A stretch of 64,000 bases of DNA from Litoreibacter roseus. GTDB taxonomy: Bacteria; Pseudomonadota; Alphaproteobacteria; Rhodobacterales; Rhodobacteraceae. The position numbers were made by a program, and so were the translations under genes. Below the pieces are notes generated by a model. The model was not told where the DNA came from and searched no databases. It was given only the letters and a program-made list of their open reading frames with translations. Location: positions 1 through 64,000 of the forward strand of contig NZ_BLJE01000008.1 of the NCBI RefSeq assembly GCF_009811795.1, read 5' to 3'. Below are positions 1-6,612 of this stretch, piece by piece (position 1 is the stretch's first letter; each line of letters begins with the position of its first letter).

Positions 1-1
1 C

Positions 2-514
2 AAGAACCTCGCCGATCTCGGCCAGGCCAAGGAGGTGATCCAGCGGGCTTTGACCATCGACGGCACGCTCTTGTCACGCATGCTCTCCGTCGCCAGCACC
101 GTGCCTACCCATGTCATTGCAGCGATCGGGCCGGCCAAACAGATCGGGCGGGATCGCTGGGAAGACTTCAAGAAGCTGATGGCGGTGAAGAGCAACCTCA
201 CAGTGGCCGATCGCATCCTGGACACAGAGGGCTTCGATCAGCTCGACAGCGACACCAAGTTCGAAATTCTGCACAGCAAGGTGATGGAGGCGGGCAGGGC
301 GCCCAAGCGTCGTGCGGCCAAGGCGGCCCCGGCCAAGCGCACCTGGACCGCCGGGGAGGGCCGGATCAAGGGTGTGATCGGACGGTCCGGCCGGGCCTAT
401 ACCATCTCGCTGACGGCCAAGGATTCTGCAGGGTTTGGCGAGTTTCTCTCGGAGAACCTCGATCAGCTCTACGCGGAGTATCTCGCTCGAACCGAGGAGA
501 CATCGACATCATGA
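2..514 (+). CDS. repB: RepB plasmid partitioning protein (ParB family), C-terminal part
   Basis: An open frame runs in from the window edge and ends at 514, giving about 170 residues of the C-terminal half of a RepB-type ParB protein. RepB binds parS centromere sites and works with RepA ATPase to segregate repABC plasmids. The visible part holds the RepB C-terminal region: the start of a helical block (residues KNLADLGQAKEV), a basic alanine-rich linker with repeated RRAAKAAPAKR, and a terminal dimerisation-like segment. The true start lies outside the window. The assignment is strengthened by position, with a small antisense RNA and repC directly downstream, the classic repABC order. The helix-turn-helix itself is not in view. 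Confidence 0.85.
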   Translation, partial: KNLADLGQAKEVIQRALTIDGTLLSRMLSVASTVPTHVIAAIGPAKQIGRDRWEDFKKLMAVKSNLTVADRILDTEGFDQLDSDTKFEILHSKVMEAGRAPKRRAAKAAPAKRTWTAGEGRIKGVIGRSGRAYTISLTAKDSAGFGEFLSENLDQLYAEYLARTEETSTS

Positions 515-523
515 CCTGAGGCA

Positions 524-577
524 AAAGAAAAGCCCCCAAGCCGATCCGGCCCGAGAGCTTATCCGATTAGATTAGAC
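524..577 (-). ncRNA. repABC counter-transcribed antisense RNA (incompatibility RNA)
   Basis: In the repB-repC gap the minus strand has a strong sigma-70-like promoter (584-612) followed about 50 nt later by a textbook intrinsic terminator: a 12-bp stem (548-559 pairing with 531-542, loop 543-547) followed by a U-rich tail at 523-530. The predicted transcript is about 54 nt. In repABC plasmids an antisense RNA of this size from this position represses RepC synthesis and sets copy number and incompatibility. The start and end points are inferred from the promoter and terminator and have not been measured. Confidence 0.8.
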
Positions 578-583
578 ACCTAC

Positions 584-612
584 TGGATACCGCTCCCGCG
601 AATCACTGTCAA
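584..612 (-). promoter_or_regulatory. promoter of the repABC antisense RNA
   Basis: On the minus strand a perfect -35 box TTGACA (612-607) is followed by a 17-bp spacer and a -10 box TATCCA (589-584). It points away from repC toward repB and into the ctRNA hairpin, so it fits the antisense RNA rather than any protein gene. Confidence 0.75.
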
Positions 613-678
613 CAAGAGACGTCGTTTTGGCGAACGGGATCCTTTTGCCTCCCTAAACCACGGAGGTGAAATACAGGC

Positions 679-1977
679 ATGACACAGAGCGGTTGGCGCA
701 AGCCGACGCCGGGACTTCTACAGGCCGAACGGTTTGCGGAAGTCGGCGAACAGTTATCTATACCCAAATCCCAGGCCATCGTCGCGGTGAAGAAAGTCGC
801 GGCAGCCATTGGTCTGAAATCCCAGGACCTGCTTCTTCTCGATACCTTCGGGGCGGTCACACAGCCCCAGGATTGGGAGCCGGGCAGGCGGCCGATCGTC
901 TGGGCGTCGAACCATTTCCTGATGGAGCAGACCGGGTTCTCGCTCGCCACGCTCAGACGCCATGTAAGGCGGCTTTGTGAGGTTGGGGTGATTGCGATGA
1001 AGGACAGCCCCAACGGCAAGCGGTGGGGCCGCAGGGACGCGGATGGCGTGATTGTCGAGGCCTACGGCTTCGATCTCGCGCCGCTTGCGGCCCGTGCGGA
1101 GGAGTTCGAGGCGCTTTATGCGCATCTCCAGGCCGAGAGGGCCGCCTGTGCGCGCTTGCGCAACGCCATCACCGTGACACGTCGCACGATCCGCGCGAAG
1201 ATCGAAAAGGCGCTGGAGGCCGGTCTGCGTGGGCCCTGGCGCAAGCTGCAGGACGCCTATAGCGGGCTTCTGGAGGGCCTTCCCGCGCGGTCCGAGGGGG
1301 CAGGGCGGCTCGGGAGCTTCCTGGCCCACATCAAGGCGCTTCTGGCATCCGTGGAGACATCCTTCGAGGCGGCTTTCGATTGGCCGGACAGATCTGATGC
1401 GATGCAGGCTTCTAATGGAGCAAACGACCAACAAGATACTCGAAATATGATACCCACGGGTCTCGAAAATGAGACCCGCATACAAACTACAAATGAACCT
1501 GATCCTGTAAAAAGTAATCGCTTTGAACCAAAGCACGCGGCAGACGTTGCGCCAGAAGGGCAGGGGAGGGCGCCGGTTGGAAGGCCGGAAGAGGTCGATC
1601 TCGACATCAGCTGGAGCACGCATGGCCAAAAACGCGGGTCCGATGTCGATATCCCGATGTTGATGGCTTCCTGTCCGCATTTTGCGGAGATGGCGCGCAG
1701 CACCCAAGGTTATATGCGGGATTGGAACGATGTGCACCGGGCTGCAGCAGCCCTGAGACCGATCGTCGGAATCTCCGAGGACGCCTGGAACGTGGCCAAC
1801 AAGGTGCTTGGGCCAGCTGTGGCAGCCGCGTCGATTGCGCTGATCCTCGACAAATCGACTGACGGCGAAGTCAAATCACCCGGCGGATACCTTCGCGGGC
1901 TCGTTGAACGCGCGCAGATCGGTGAGCTGCACCTTGATCGCAGTTTCTATGGGCGTTTGAGCGGGGCAGGTGCGTAG
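679..1977 (+). CDS. repC: RepC replication initiator
   Basis: This 432-residue protein is the replication initiator of a repABC plasmid; it binds the origin that in this family lies within repC itself. It has an N-terminal winged-helix DNA-binding half (about residues 1-200) and a C-terminal domain (about 310-425), joined by a linker at about residues 240-300 encoded by AT-richer DNA. The ATG at 679 is supported by GGAGGT at 662-667. The length matches the family (about 400-440). Expression is probably limited by the antisense RNA just upstream. The AT-richer linker DNA with an internal inverted repeat (1457-1478) is the likely origin. Confidence 0.92.
   Translation: MTQSGWRKPTPGLLQAERFAEVGEQLSIPKSQAIVAVKKVAAAIGLKSQDLLLLDTFGAVTQPQDWEPGRRPIVWASNHFLMEQTGFSLATLRRHVRRLCEVGVIAMKDSPNGKRWGRRDADGVIVEAYGFDLAPLAARAEEFEALYAHLQAERAACARLRNAITVTRRTIRAKIEKALEAGLRGPWRKLQDAYSGLLEGLPARSEGAGRLGSFLAHIKALLASVETSFEAAFDWPDRSDAMQASNGANDQQDTRNMIPTGLENETRIQTTNEPDPVKSNRFEPKHAADVAPEGQGRAPVGRPEEVDLDISWSTHGQKRGSDVDIPMLMASCPHFAEMARSTQGYMRDWNDVHRAAAALRPIVGISEDAWNVANKVLGPAVAAASIALILDKSTDGEVKSPGGYLRGLVERAQIGELHLDRSFYGRLSGAGA
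1457..1478. repeat. inverted repeat inside repC, candidate origin element
   Basis: A perfect 8-bp inverted repeat, CGGGTCTC at 1457-1464 and GAGACCCG at 1471-1478 with a 6-bp loop, lies in the AT-richer linker part of repC. RepABC origins have been mapped within repC in other plasmids, so this is a candidate part of oriV. The role is an inference. Confidence 0.4.
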
Positions 1978-1999
1978 GATGCGGTGGTTGCTTAGGTTA

Positions 2000-2038
2000 A
2001 CCTTGCAAATCTTCCACTGGATGGCATAAATGCAAGGT
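2000..2038. promoter_or_regulatory. inverted repeat overlapping the AAA ATPase start
   Basis: ACCTTGCA (2000-2007) and TGCAAGGT (2031-2038) form a perfect 8-bp inverted repeat around the start codon at 2030, and the left arm overlaps a 10-bp palindrome AGGTTAACCT (1994-2003). The symmetry and location suggest an operator or a start-codon-sequestering hairpin. No regulator can be assigned. Confidence 0.35.
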
Positions 2039-3202
2039 ATGATCACTCGAAATCACCTTGAGCGGCTCACCCAAGCCCTGGATGCGCAAGCCGGGGTTGT
2101 GCTTCTTGGGCCGCGCCAGGTGGGCAAGACCACACTGGCGCAGGATATCGCAGAGGCGCGCGACGCTGTCTATCTCGACATGGAACGCAGCGCGGATCGG
2201 CAGATTCTCGAGGAGCCGGATCTTTATCTCGATGAGCAGATGGGCAAGCTTGTGGTGATTGACGAGGTGCAGCTGATGCCGGGTCTCTTCGGGGCGCTGC
2301 GGGGACAGATCGACCGCCGCCGCCGCGCGGGGTATCGCACCGGGCAGTTTCTGCTTCTGGGCTCGGCCTCGAACACGTTGTTGCAGCAAAGCGCGGAATC
2401 GCTGGCCGGACGGGTGAGTTATCAGGAATTGACGCCCTTTACCCTCGACGAGGTAGGGCAGGGGGCCTTGCCCGCGCTCTGGTTGCGTGGCGGCTTTCCG
2501 GAGAGTTTTCTGGCCGCATCGGACCGCGCCAGCCTCTCCTGGCGGGAGGATTTCATCCGCACCTATCTCGAACGCGATATCCCGTCTTTCGGGTTGCGCA
2601 TTCCATCTGAGACACTGCGGCGGTTCTGGACCATGCTGGCCCACGACCAGGGCGGGCTCTTGAACGCGGCCAGGCTTGCGGCAGGGCTCGGGGTCTCGGG
2701 CCAGAGCGTGGCGCGTTATCTCGATCTGCTGGTCGATCTGATGCTGGTGCGCCGTCTGCCGCCCTGGCACGCGAATGTCGGCAAGCGTCTGGTGAAATCG
2801 CCCAAGGTCTATATCCGCGATGCCGGTCTCACCCATGCGCTTCTCGGGCTTGAGACCCGCGAGGCCTTGCTAGGACATCCCGTGGTCGGCGGGTCCTGGG
2901 AAGGCTTCTGCATCGAGAACCTGATCGCGGCAGCCCCGCGCGGCACGGAGGCCAGTTTCTATCGCTCATCGGCCGGGGCCGAGATTGATCTGATCCTGAA
3001 ACTGCCCGATCACCAGCTCTGGGCGATCGAGGTCAAACGCACCACCGCACCCAAGGTCACGCGTGGCTTCCACATTGCGGCTGACGACCTGGCCGTTGTT
3101 GAACGGCTTCTGGTCTATGCCGAGGACCGGGAGGTGCCGGGGCAGGGAGGCGTGCGGGCGATGCCTCTGGCAAACGCGATGGACCGGTTGCGGGCGCTTT
3201 AA
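2030..3202 (+). CDS. AAA family ATPase with C-terminal DUF4143 domain
   Basis: A 390-residue protein of the AAA_14/DUF4143 ATPase family. It shows a Walker A motif (GPRQVGKTT, about residues 27-35), a Walker B-like acidic stretch (LVVIDEVQ, about 74-81) and a sensor region (LLLGSAS), followed by the DUF4143 domain, which in this family resembles a restriction-endonuclease fold (EIDLILKL and AIEVKR near residues 320-345). Such proteins are common in bacterial accessory DNA but their cellular role is not settled. The start is ATG 2030; ATG 2039 is an alternative. An 8-bp inverted repeat (2000-2007 and 2031-2038) overlaps the start codon and may be an autoregulatory site. It stands alone between repC and ardC. 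Confidence 0.85.
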   Translation: MQGMITRNHLERLTQALDAQAGVVLLGPRQVGKTTLAQDIAEARDAVYLDMERSADRQILEEPDLYLDEQMGKLVVIDEVQLMPGLFGALRGQIDRRRRAGYRTGQFLLLGSASNTLLQQSAESLAGRVSYQELTPFTLDEVGQGALPALWLRGGFPESFLAASDRASLSWREDFIRTYLERDIPSFGLRIPSETLRRFWTMLAHDQGGLLNAARLAAGLGVSGQSVARYLDLLVDLMLVRRLPPWHANVGKRLVKSPKVYIRDAGLTHALLGLETREALLGHPVVGGSWEGFCIENLIAAAPRGTEASFYRSSAGAEIDLILKLPDHQLWAIEVKRTTAPKVTRGFHIAADDLAVVERLLVYAEDREVPGQGGVRAMPLANAMDRLRAL

Positions 3203-3269
3203 CCCGTCTCATCAGCGCGCCGGTCACCTGCGTCTCCGTCCTCTCGGACCCCGATTGCTGCTCGGCGGC

Positions 3270-3285
3270 GCGACGGCGCCGTCGC
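3270..3285. repeat. 16-bp perfect palindrome upstream of ardC
   Basis: GCGACGGCGCCGTCGC is a perfect 16-bp palindrome in the 273-bp gap between the AAA ATPase gene and ardC. It lies about 190 bp before the ardC start. It may be an operator or a cruciform-prone site. No other feature was recognised in this gap. Confidence 0.35.
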
Positions 3286-3475
3286 ATACCATCGTCCTCC
3301 CCGGTCTTGTCCCCCGTGCGAGCAGGGGCGCGCGGGTCTGACGGCCGCCGCCCCCGGCGCAATGCTCTGCCCGCTCCCTTCGCTGCGCTCCCGGGTTGAG
3401 CATGCGCCAGCGGCTCAGAGCGCCCGTCCTGTCTTCCCGCGTCCCGCACGTGGGACCAGCCGACAGGAGGACATC

Positions 3476-4375
3476 ATGGCGCAGCGACCCGACATCTACA
3501 CCCGCATCACCAAACAGATCATCGCCGATCTTGAAGCCGGCACGGCACCCTGGCGCAAACCCTGGAGTGCGGACCATCTCGCGGGCCGGATCACACGGCC
3601 CCTCCGCCACAATGGCATCGCCTATCGCGGTCTCAACATCGTCCTGCTCTGGGCTGCTGCGGTGACCCACGGTTACGCCGCATCGACCTGGATGACCTAC
3701 CGCCAGGCAACCGAGCTCGGCGGTCAGGTCCGCAAAGGATCGAAAGGGGCCCTGGTGATCTACGCCGACACGTTCCGAAAGACCGAGACGGATGATGCGG
3801 GCCAGGAGCGTGATCTCACGATCCCCTTCATGAAAGGCTACACGGTCTTCAATGTCGATCAGATCGACGGGCTGCCGGAGAGCTTTCATGCAATCCCGGA
3901 AGCGCCTGCGGAGCCGGAGATGCGCGATGCGGCGACAGACGCGTTCTTTGCCGCGACCGGTGCCGATATCCGTCATGGCGGCACCCAGGCCTATTACGCG
4001 GTCGAGCCGGATTACGTGCAGATGCCGCCCGTCGAGACTTTCGAGAACGCGGAAGCCTATTACGCCACGCTGGGTCACGAGGTCACTCATTGGACGCGGC
4101 ACCCGGAGCGTCTCGACCGGAGTTTCGGTCGGAAGCGGTGGGGTGATGCCGGCTATGCGCAAGAGGAGCTTGTGGCCGAGCTTGGCGCGGCCTTCCTGGC
4201 TGCTGATCTCGGCCTTTCGCCCGCACCGCGCGCGGAGCATGCGTCTTACATCGATCACTGGCTACGCGGTCTTCGGCACGACACGCGATACATCTTCCAG
4301 GCTGCCGCCCATGCGCAACGCGCGGTCGATTACCTGCACGCCCTGCAGCTGCAACCGGACGATGCGGCCGCCTGA
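3476..4375 (+). CDS. ardC: ArdC-like antirestriction protein with zincin domain
   Basis: This 299-residue protein matches ArdC-type plasmid proteins: an N-terminal ssDNA-binding domain of the ArdC_N/DUF1738 type (residues 1-130, with APWRKPW near 25 and the conserved GIAYRGLN near 47-54) and a C-terminal metallopeptidase-like domain with HEVTH at residues 201-205 and a downstream EELVAELGAAFL that can supply the third zinc ligand. ArdC of plasmid pSA protects incoming DNA from type I restriction. ATG 3476 is chosen over upstream starts because AGGAGG lies just before it. It fits beside the replication and transfer genes as an early-entry protein. Confidence 0.85.
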   Translation: MAQRPDIYTRITKQIIADLEAGTAPWRKPWSADHLAGRITRPLRHNGIAYRGLNIVLLWAAAVTHGYAASTWMTYRQATELGGQVRKGSKGALVIYADTFRKTETDDAGQERDLTIPFMKGYTVFNVDQIDGLPESFHAIPEAPAEPEMRDAATDAFFAATGADIRHGGTQAYYAVEPDYVQMPPVETFENAEAYYATLGHEVTHWTRHPERLDRSFGRKRWGDAGYAQEELVAELGAAFLAADLGLSPAPRAEHASYIDHWLRGLRHDTRYIFQAAAHAQRAVDYLHALQLQPDDAAA

Positions 4376-4616
4376 GATGTTTGCGCCGTTGGGCTCCGCT
4401 GGTGATTTCCATGCGCGGTCGGTCCTGGTAGAATTGGACATCTCAACCTTTCTCCATCGGGAGTAGAGATCCCAAGCTAAAACATGGAAAGCAGCCGTTC
4501 CTACACCACGCAGCAAAGGCTACTGAACTGAGCCCAATTCTAACTCATGCTGCAGCGATGACGAACGGCAGCTCTTTCCCAGAACCACAGTGGCCACGGA
4601 TTAAAGGCGTTCCCGT

Positions 4617-5030
4617 TTACGCCTCGAGTAGCGCGTCGATCACAGCACATTCCGGGGCAGCGTCGCCGGTGCATCGTGCAACGGTATCCGACAAGACACG
4701 CTCAATGCGCTTCAAGTCCGCGATCTTGGCCCGAACGTCCGTCAGATGATCTTCGGCGATAACTTGAACCTCGGCGCAAGTTCTGGACTGATCATCGACC
4801 AGCCCAAGCAGCCCACGGACCTCTTCAAGGGAAAACCCGAGGTCGCGGGACCGCATAACGAAATTCAATCGTTTGACGTGGGCATCGTCATAGCTGCGAT
4901 AGCCTTTCACACTGCGCGGCGGGTCCGGCATGATGCCGATCTTTTCGTAATAGCGGATGGTTTCGAGATTGCAGCCCGTTGCTCGTGCCAAATCACCCCG
5001 CCGAATTGAACTCACGCTTGTGTTACTCAT
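4617..5030 (-). CDS. merR: MerR, mercury-responsive regulator
   Basis: A 137-residue MerR family activator with the N-terminal winged HTH (ETIRYYEKIGIMPDP, residues 23-37) and a long dimerisation helix. Cysteines at about 85, 120 and 128 match the three-Cys mercury site of MerR. It is transcribed divergently from merTP-merA, and the shared gap carries a promoter with the 19-bp spacer typical of MerR control (5047-5077). It should repress the operon without Hg(II) and activate it by DNA untwisting when Hg(II) is bound. The 241-bp stretch between ardC and merR holds no gene I can support. Confidence 0.93.
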   Translation of the reverse strand: MSNTSVSSIRRGDLARATGCNLETIRYYEKIGIMPDPPRSVKGYRSYDDAHVKRLNFVMRSRDLGFSLEEVRGLLGLVDDQSRTCAEVQVIAEDHLTDVRAKIADLKRIERVLSDTVARCTGDAAPECAVIDALLEA

Positions 5031-5046
5031 TTCGCAAAAAAACCCC

Positions 5047-5077
5047 TTGAGCCTGTATCAACTACAGACCCTAGAAC
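5047..5077 (+). promoter_or_regulatory. mer operon promoter with MerR operator
   Basis: The -35 element TTGAGC (5047-5052) and the -10 element TAGAAC (5072-5077) are separated by 19 bp, longer than the usual 17 bp, as in all MerR-activated promoters. The spacer contains the dyad CTGTA-TCAAC-TACAG. The site lies between merR and merT and points toward merT. Confidence 0.85.
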
Positions 5078-5106
5078 GGTGGAAATATCTGTTCAAGGAA
5101 GATTCG

Positions 5107-5514
5107 ATGGAACAAAATTTGGCGGAACTTCCGCAATCTCGGTCGCAGAAAATTGGCGACGAAACCACCAAGGGATGGGGCGTGACCGGACTCGGCGTCC
5201 TCGGTGCGCTGGCGATGACCTCGTGCTGCATTCTGCCGCTGGTGCTGGTCAGCTTTGGCGTGACGGGCGTGTTCATCGCGCAGCTCGGGGCCCTCTATGC
5301 CTACAAGTGGTACACCTTCGCGCTGAGCGCCGCGTTCTTGGGATACGGTTTCTACAAGGCTTACAAGCCTGTAGATGCCGAGTCCTGTGCCGATGGCACC
5401 TGCGCCCGCCCCATCGACCGCCGCATCATGCGGGCGACCCTCTGGGCCGCTTCCGCGATAGTCGCTGTTGCGATGATCTTTCCTTACATCACCCCCTTCA
5501 TCCTGAAATTCTGA
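5107..5514 (+). CDS. merT: MerT mercuric ion transporter
   Basis: A 135-residue inner-membrane protein that takes Hg(II) from periplasmic MerP into the cytoplasm for reduction. Three transmembrane helices are visible. The paired cysteines SCCILP (residues 40-41) are in the first helix, and a second pair (ESCADGTC, near 93-98) is in the cytoplasmic loop. This is the standard MerT layout, somewhat longer at the N-terminus than enteric MerT. ATG 5107 is preceded by AAGGAAG. First gene of the mer operon, 15 bp ahead of merP. Confidence 0.92.
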   Translation: MEQNLAELPQSRSQKIGDETTKGWGVTGLGVLGALAMTSCCILPLVLVSFGVTGVFIAQLGALYAYKWYTFALSAAFLGYGFYKAYKPVDAESCADGTCARPIDRRIMRATLWAASAIVAVAMIFPYITPFILKF

Positions 5515-5529
5515 ACGAGGACAACGACC

Positions 5530-5832
5530 ATGAAGCACCTCTTGCTATCTGCCCTGACCATCGCCGCACTCTCGACCCCGGCCCTCGCCGAAGAGCGCCA
5601 GGTCGAGATTGCCGTCAGTGATCTGACATGTCCCTCCTGTTCGTTCATCGTCGCCAGCTCGATGCGCGGTGTTCCTTCGGTCGAGATCGCCGCTTTCCAA
5701 GACGGCCCCGAATACGGAGAAGGCGTCTACAGCGTGACCTATGATGACTCTGAGACCACCATTGAAAGCATCATCGGGTCGGTGACAGCCAATGGCTATC
5801 CGGCGCAAGTGCTGCCCGACACAGCCTCCTGA
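5530..5832 (+). CDS. merP: MerP periplasmic mercury-binding protein
   Basis: A 100-residue protein with a cleavable signal peptide (residues 1-20, ending ALA) and one HMA domain with the metal site CPSC (residues 34-37). MerP binds Hg(II) in the periplasm and hands it to MerT. The second half carries an unusual acidic/aromatic insertion (FQDGPEYGEGVYSV) common in alphaproteobacterial MerP-like proteins. It sits directly between merT and the small membrane proteins of the operon. Confidence 0.9.
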   Translation: MKHLLLSALTIAALSTPALAEERQVEIAVSDLTCPSCSFIVASSMRGVPSVEIAAFQDGPEYGEGVYSVTYDDSETTIESIIGSVTANGYPAQVLPDTAS

Positions 5833-5842
5833 AGCGTCGGCA

Positions 5843-6094
5843 ATGCGTGACAGTTTGATGGGTGGCCTACTGGCCTTCGGAGTGGCCGCCCCGGCTCTGG
5901 TCGTTTGCTGCGGCGGCGGAACAGCCGTGCTTGCCGCACTATTCAGCGGGGTCGGTGCCTGGCTTTCCGGGGTAAACGGCATTGGCGTGCTGGTTGTGGC
6001 GGGTCTGACCTACCTGATCGTCCGCGCACTGCGTCGTTCGCACATGAGACGCGCCTCCAACTCAGACCCATCACAAAGAGGGACGGCTCCTTGA
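5843..6094 (+). CDS. small mer-operon membrane protein with vicinal cysteines
   Basis: An 83-residue protein with two predicted transmembrane helices. The first contains a Cys-Cys pair followed by glycines (VVCCGGG, near residues 21-27), the kind of intramembrane thiol pair used by Mer transporters. It does not match MerF, MerC or MerE closely enough to name. It lies 11 bp after merP and its stop overlaps the TTG start of the next gene, so it is clearly co-transcribed. A role in Hg(II) movement is inferred from the cysteines and the context. Confidence 0.75.
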   Translation: MRDSLMGGLLAFGVAAPALVVCCGGGTAVLAALFSGVGAWLSGVNGIGVLVVAGLTYLIVRALRRSHMRRASNSDPSQRGTAP

Positions 6095-6477
6095 CTGACA
6101 CACCTGAAAACTCCGACAGTCTGCTGAAGTGGGGGCTTGGCGGTGCGCTCTTCGCCGCGCTCTGCTGCTTTACGCCGCTTCTGGTCGTCATCGTCGCTGG
6201 CGTCGGATTGTCGGCCCTCACGGGTTGGCTCGACTACGCCCTGTTCCCGCTGCTGTTCTTTAGCCTCGCCGTGGTGGCACAGGCCCTTTGGCTGCGCGCT
6301 GGTAAACCGGGACCGGCCCCAAAGCTCTGGGCCACCGGCCTCGCGGCAGCCCTGTCGATCCTGATCATCCTCCTTGAGTTCAGGTTCGCAATACGGATCA
6401 CAATCGGCGTTTTCGCCGCCACCGCACTCTACGCGGTTCTCCTGAACCGTGGGCAAAAGAAAGGAACGCTCTCATGA
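6091..6477 (+). CDS. merF: MerF-like mercury transporter with C-terminal extension
   Basis: A 128-residue membrane protein. Its N-terminal half carries the MerF signature (ALCCFTPLLV, then GLSALTGWLDYALFPLL), including the Cys pair in the first helix that binds Hg(II). Classic MerF is about 80 residues with two helices. Here about 45 extra residues add two more predicted helices. The start is taken as TTG 6091, which overlaps the previous stop (TTGA) and has GAGGG about 8 bp upstream; no in-frame ATG precedes the signature. The gene overlaps the next small gene by 4 bp. Confidence 0.8.
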   Translation: MTDTPENSDSLLKWGLGGALFAALCCFTPLLVVIVAGVGLSALTGWLDYALFPLLFFSLAVVAQALWLRAGKPGPAPKLWATGLAAALSILIILLEFRFAIRITIGVFAATALYAVLLNRGQKKGTLS

Positions 6478-6611
6478 TGATGGGATGTTGCACCACCACC
6501 GGCATGGTCTTCGGCCTTCTCGGCATGCTCACACCGCTGATCGCCATCGGCGCGGTCATCTATCTGCTCGCCACCAAATCGAACAACCCCGAGTATGGCG
6601 AGGCGTGCTGA
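6474..6611 (+). CDS. 45-residue membrane peptide between merF and merA
   Basis: A short frame starting ATG ATG ATG encodes a 45-residue peptide with one predicted transmembrane helix (GMVFGLLGMLTPLIAIGAVI), an N-terminal Cys pair (MMMGCCTTT) and a final Cys at its last residue. It overlaps merF-like by 4 bp and ends 1 bp before the merA ATG. Tight packing and cysteine content argue for a real gene in mercury handling. I do not recognise a named family. Confidence 0.65.
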   Translation: MMMGCCTTTGMVFGLLGMLTPLIAIGAVIYLLATKSNNPEYGEAC

Positions 6612-6612
6612 G

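Noticed and set aside
754-1737. Long antisense open frame (327 codons) within repC
   Set aside because: It is a shadow of a high-GC coding strand; composition is Arg/Pro-rich, no ribosome site or domain is seen, and the plus-strand frame is clearly RepC.
1997-2836. Antisense open frame (279 codons) in the AAA ATPase gene
   Set aside because: It mirrors a well-supported ATPase with Walker motifs; no independent evidence for the reverse frame.
3224-4258. Antisense open frame (344 codons) across ardC
   Set aside because: The plus strand carries HEVTH and the ArdC domain; the reverse frame has no recognisable feature.
4376-4616. A small gene between ardC and merR
   Set aside because: Short frames here lack a ribosome site and plausible composition; only degenerate spacer sequence is seen.
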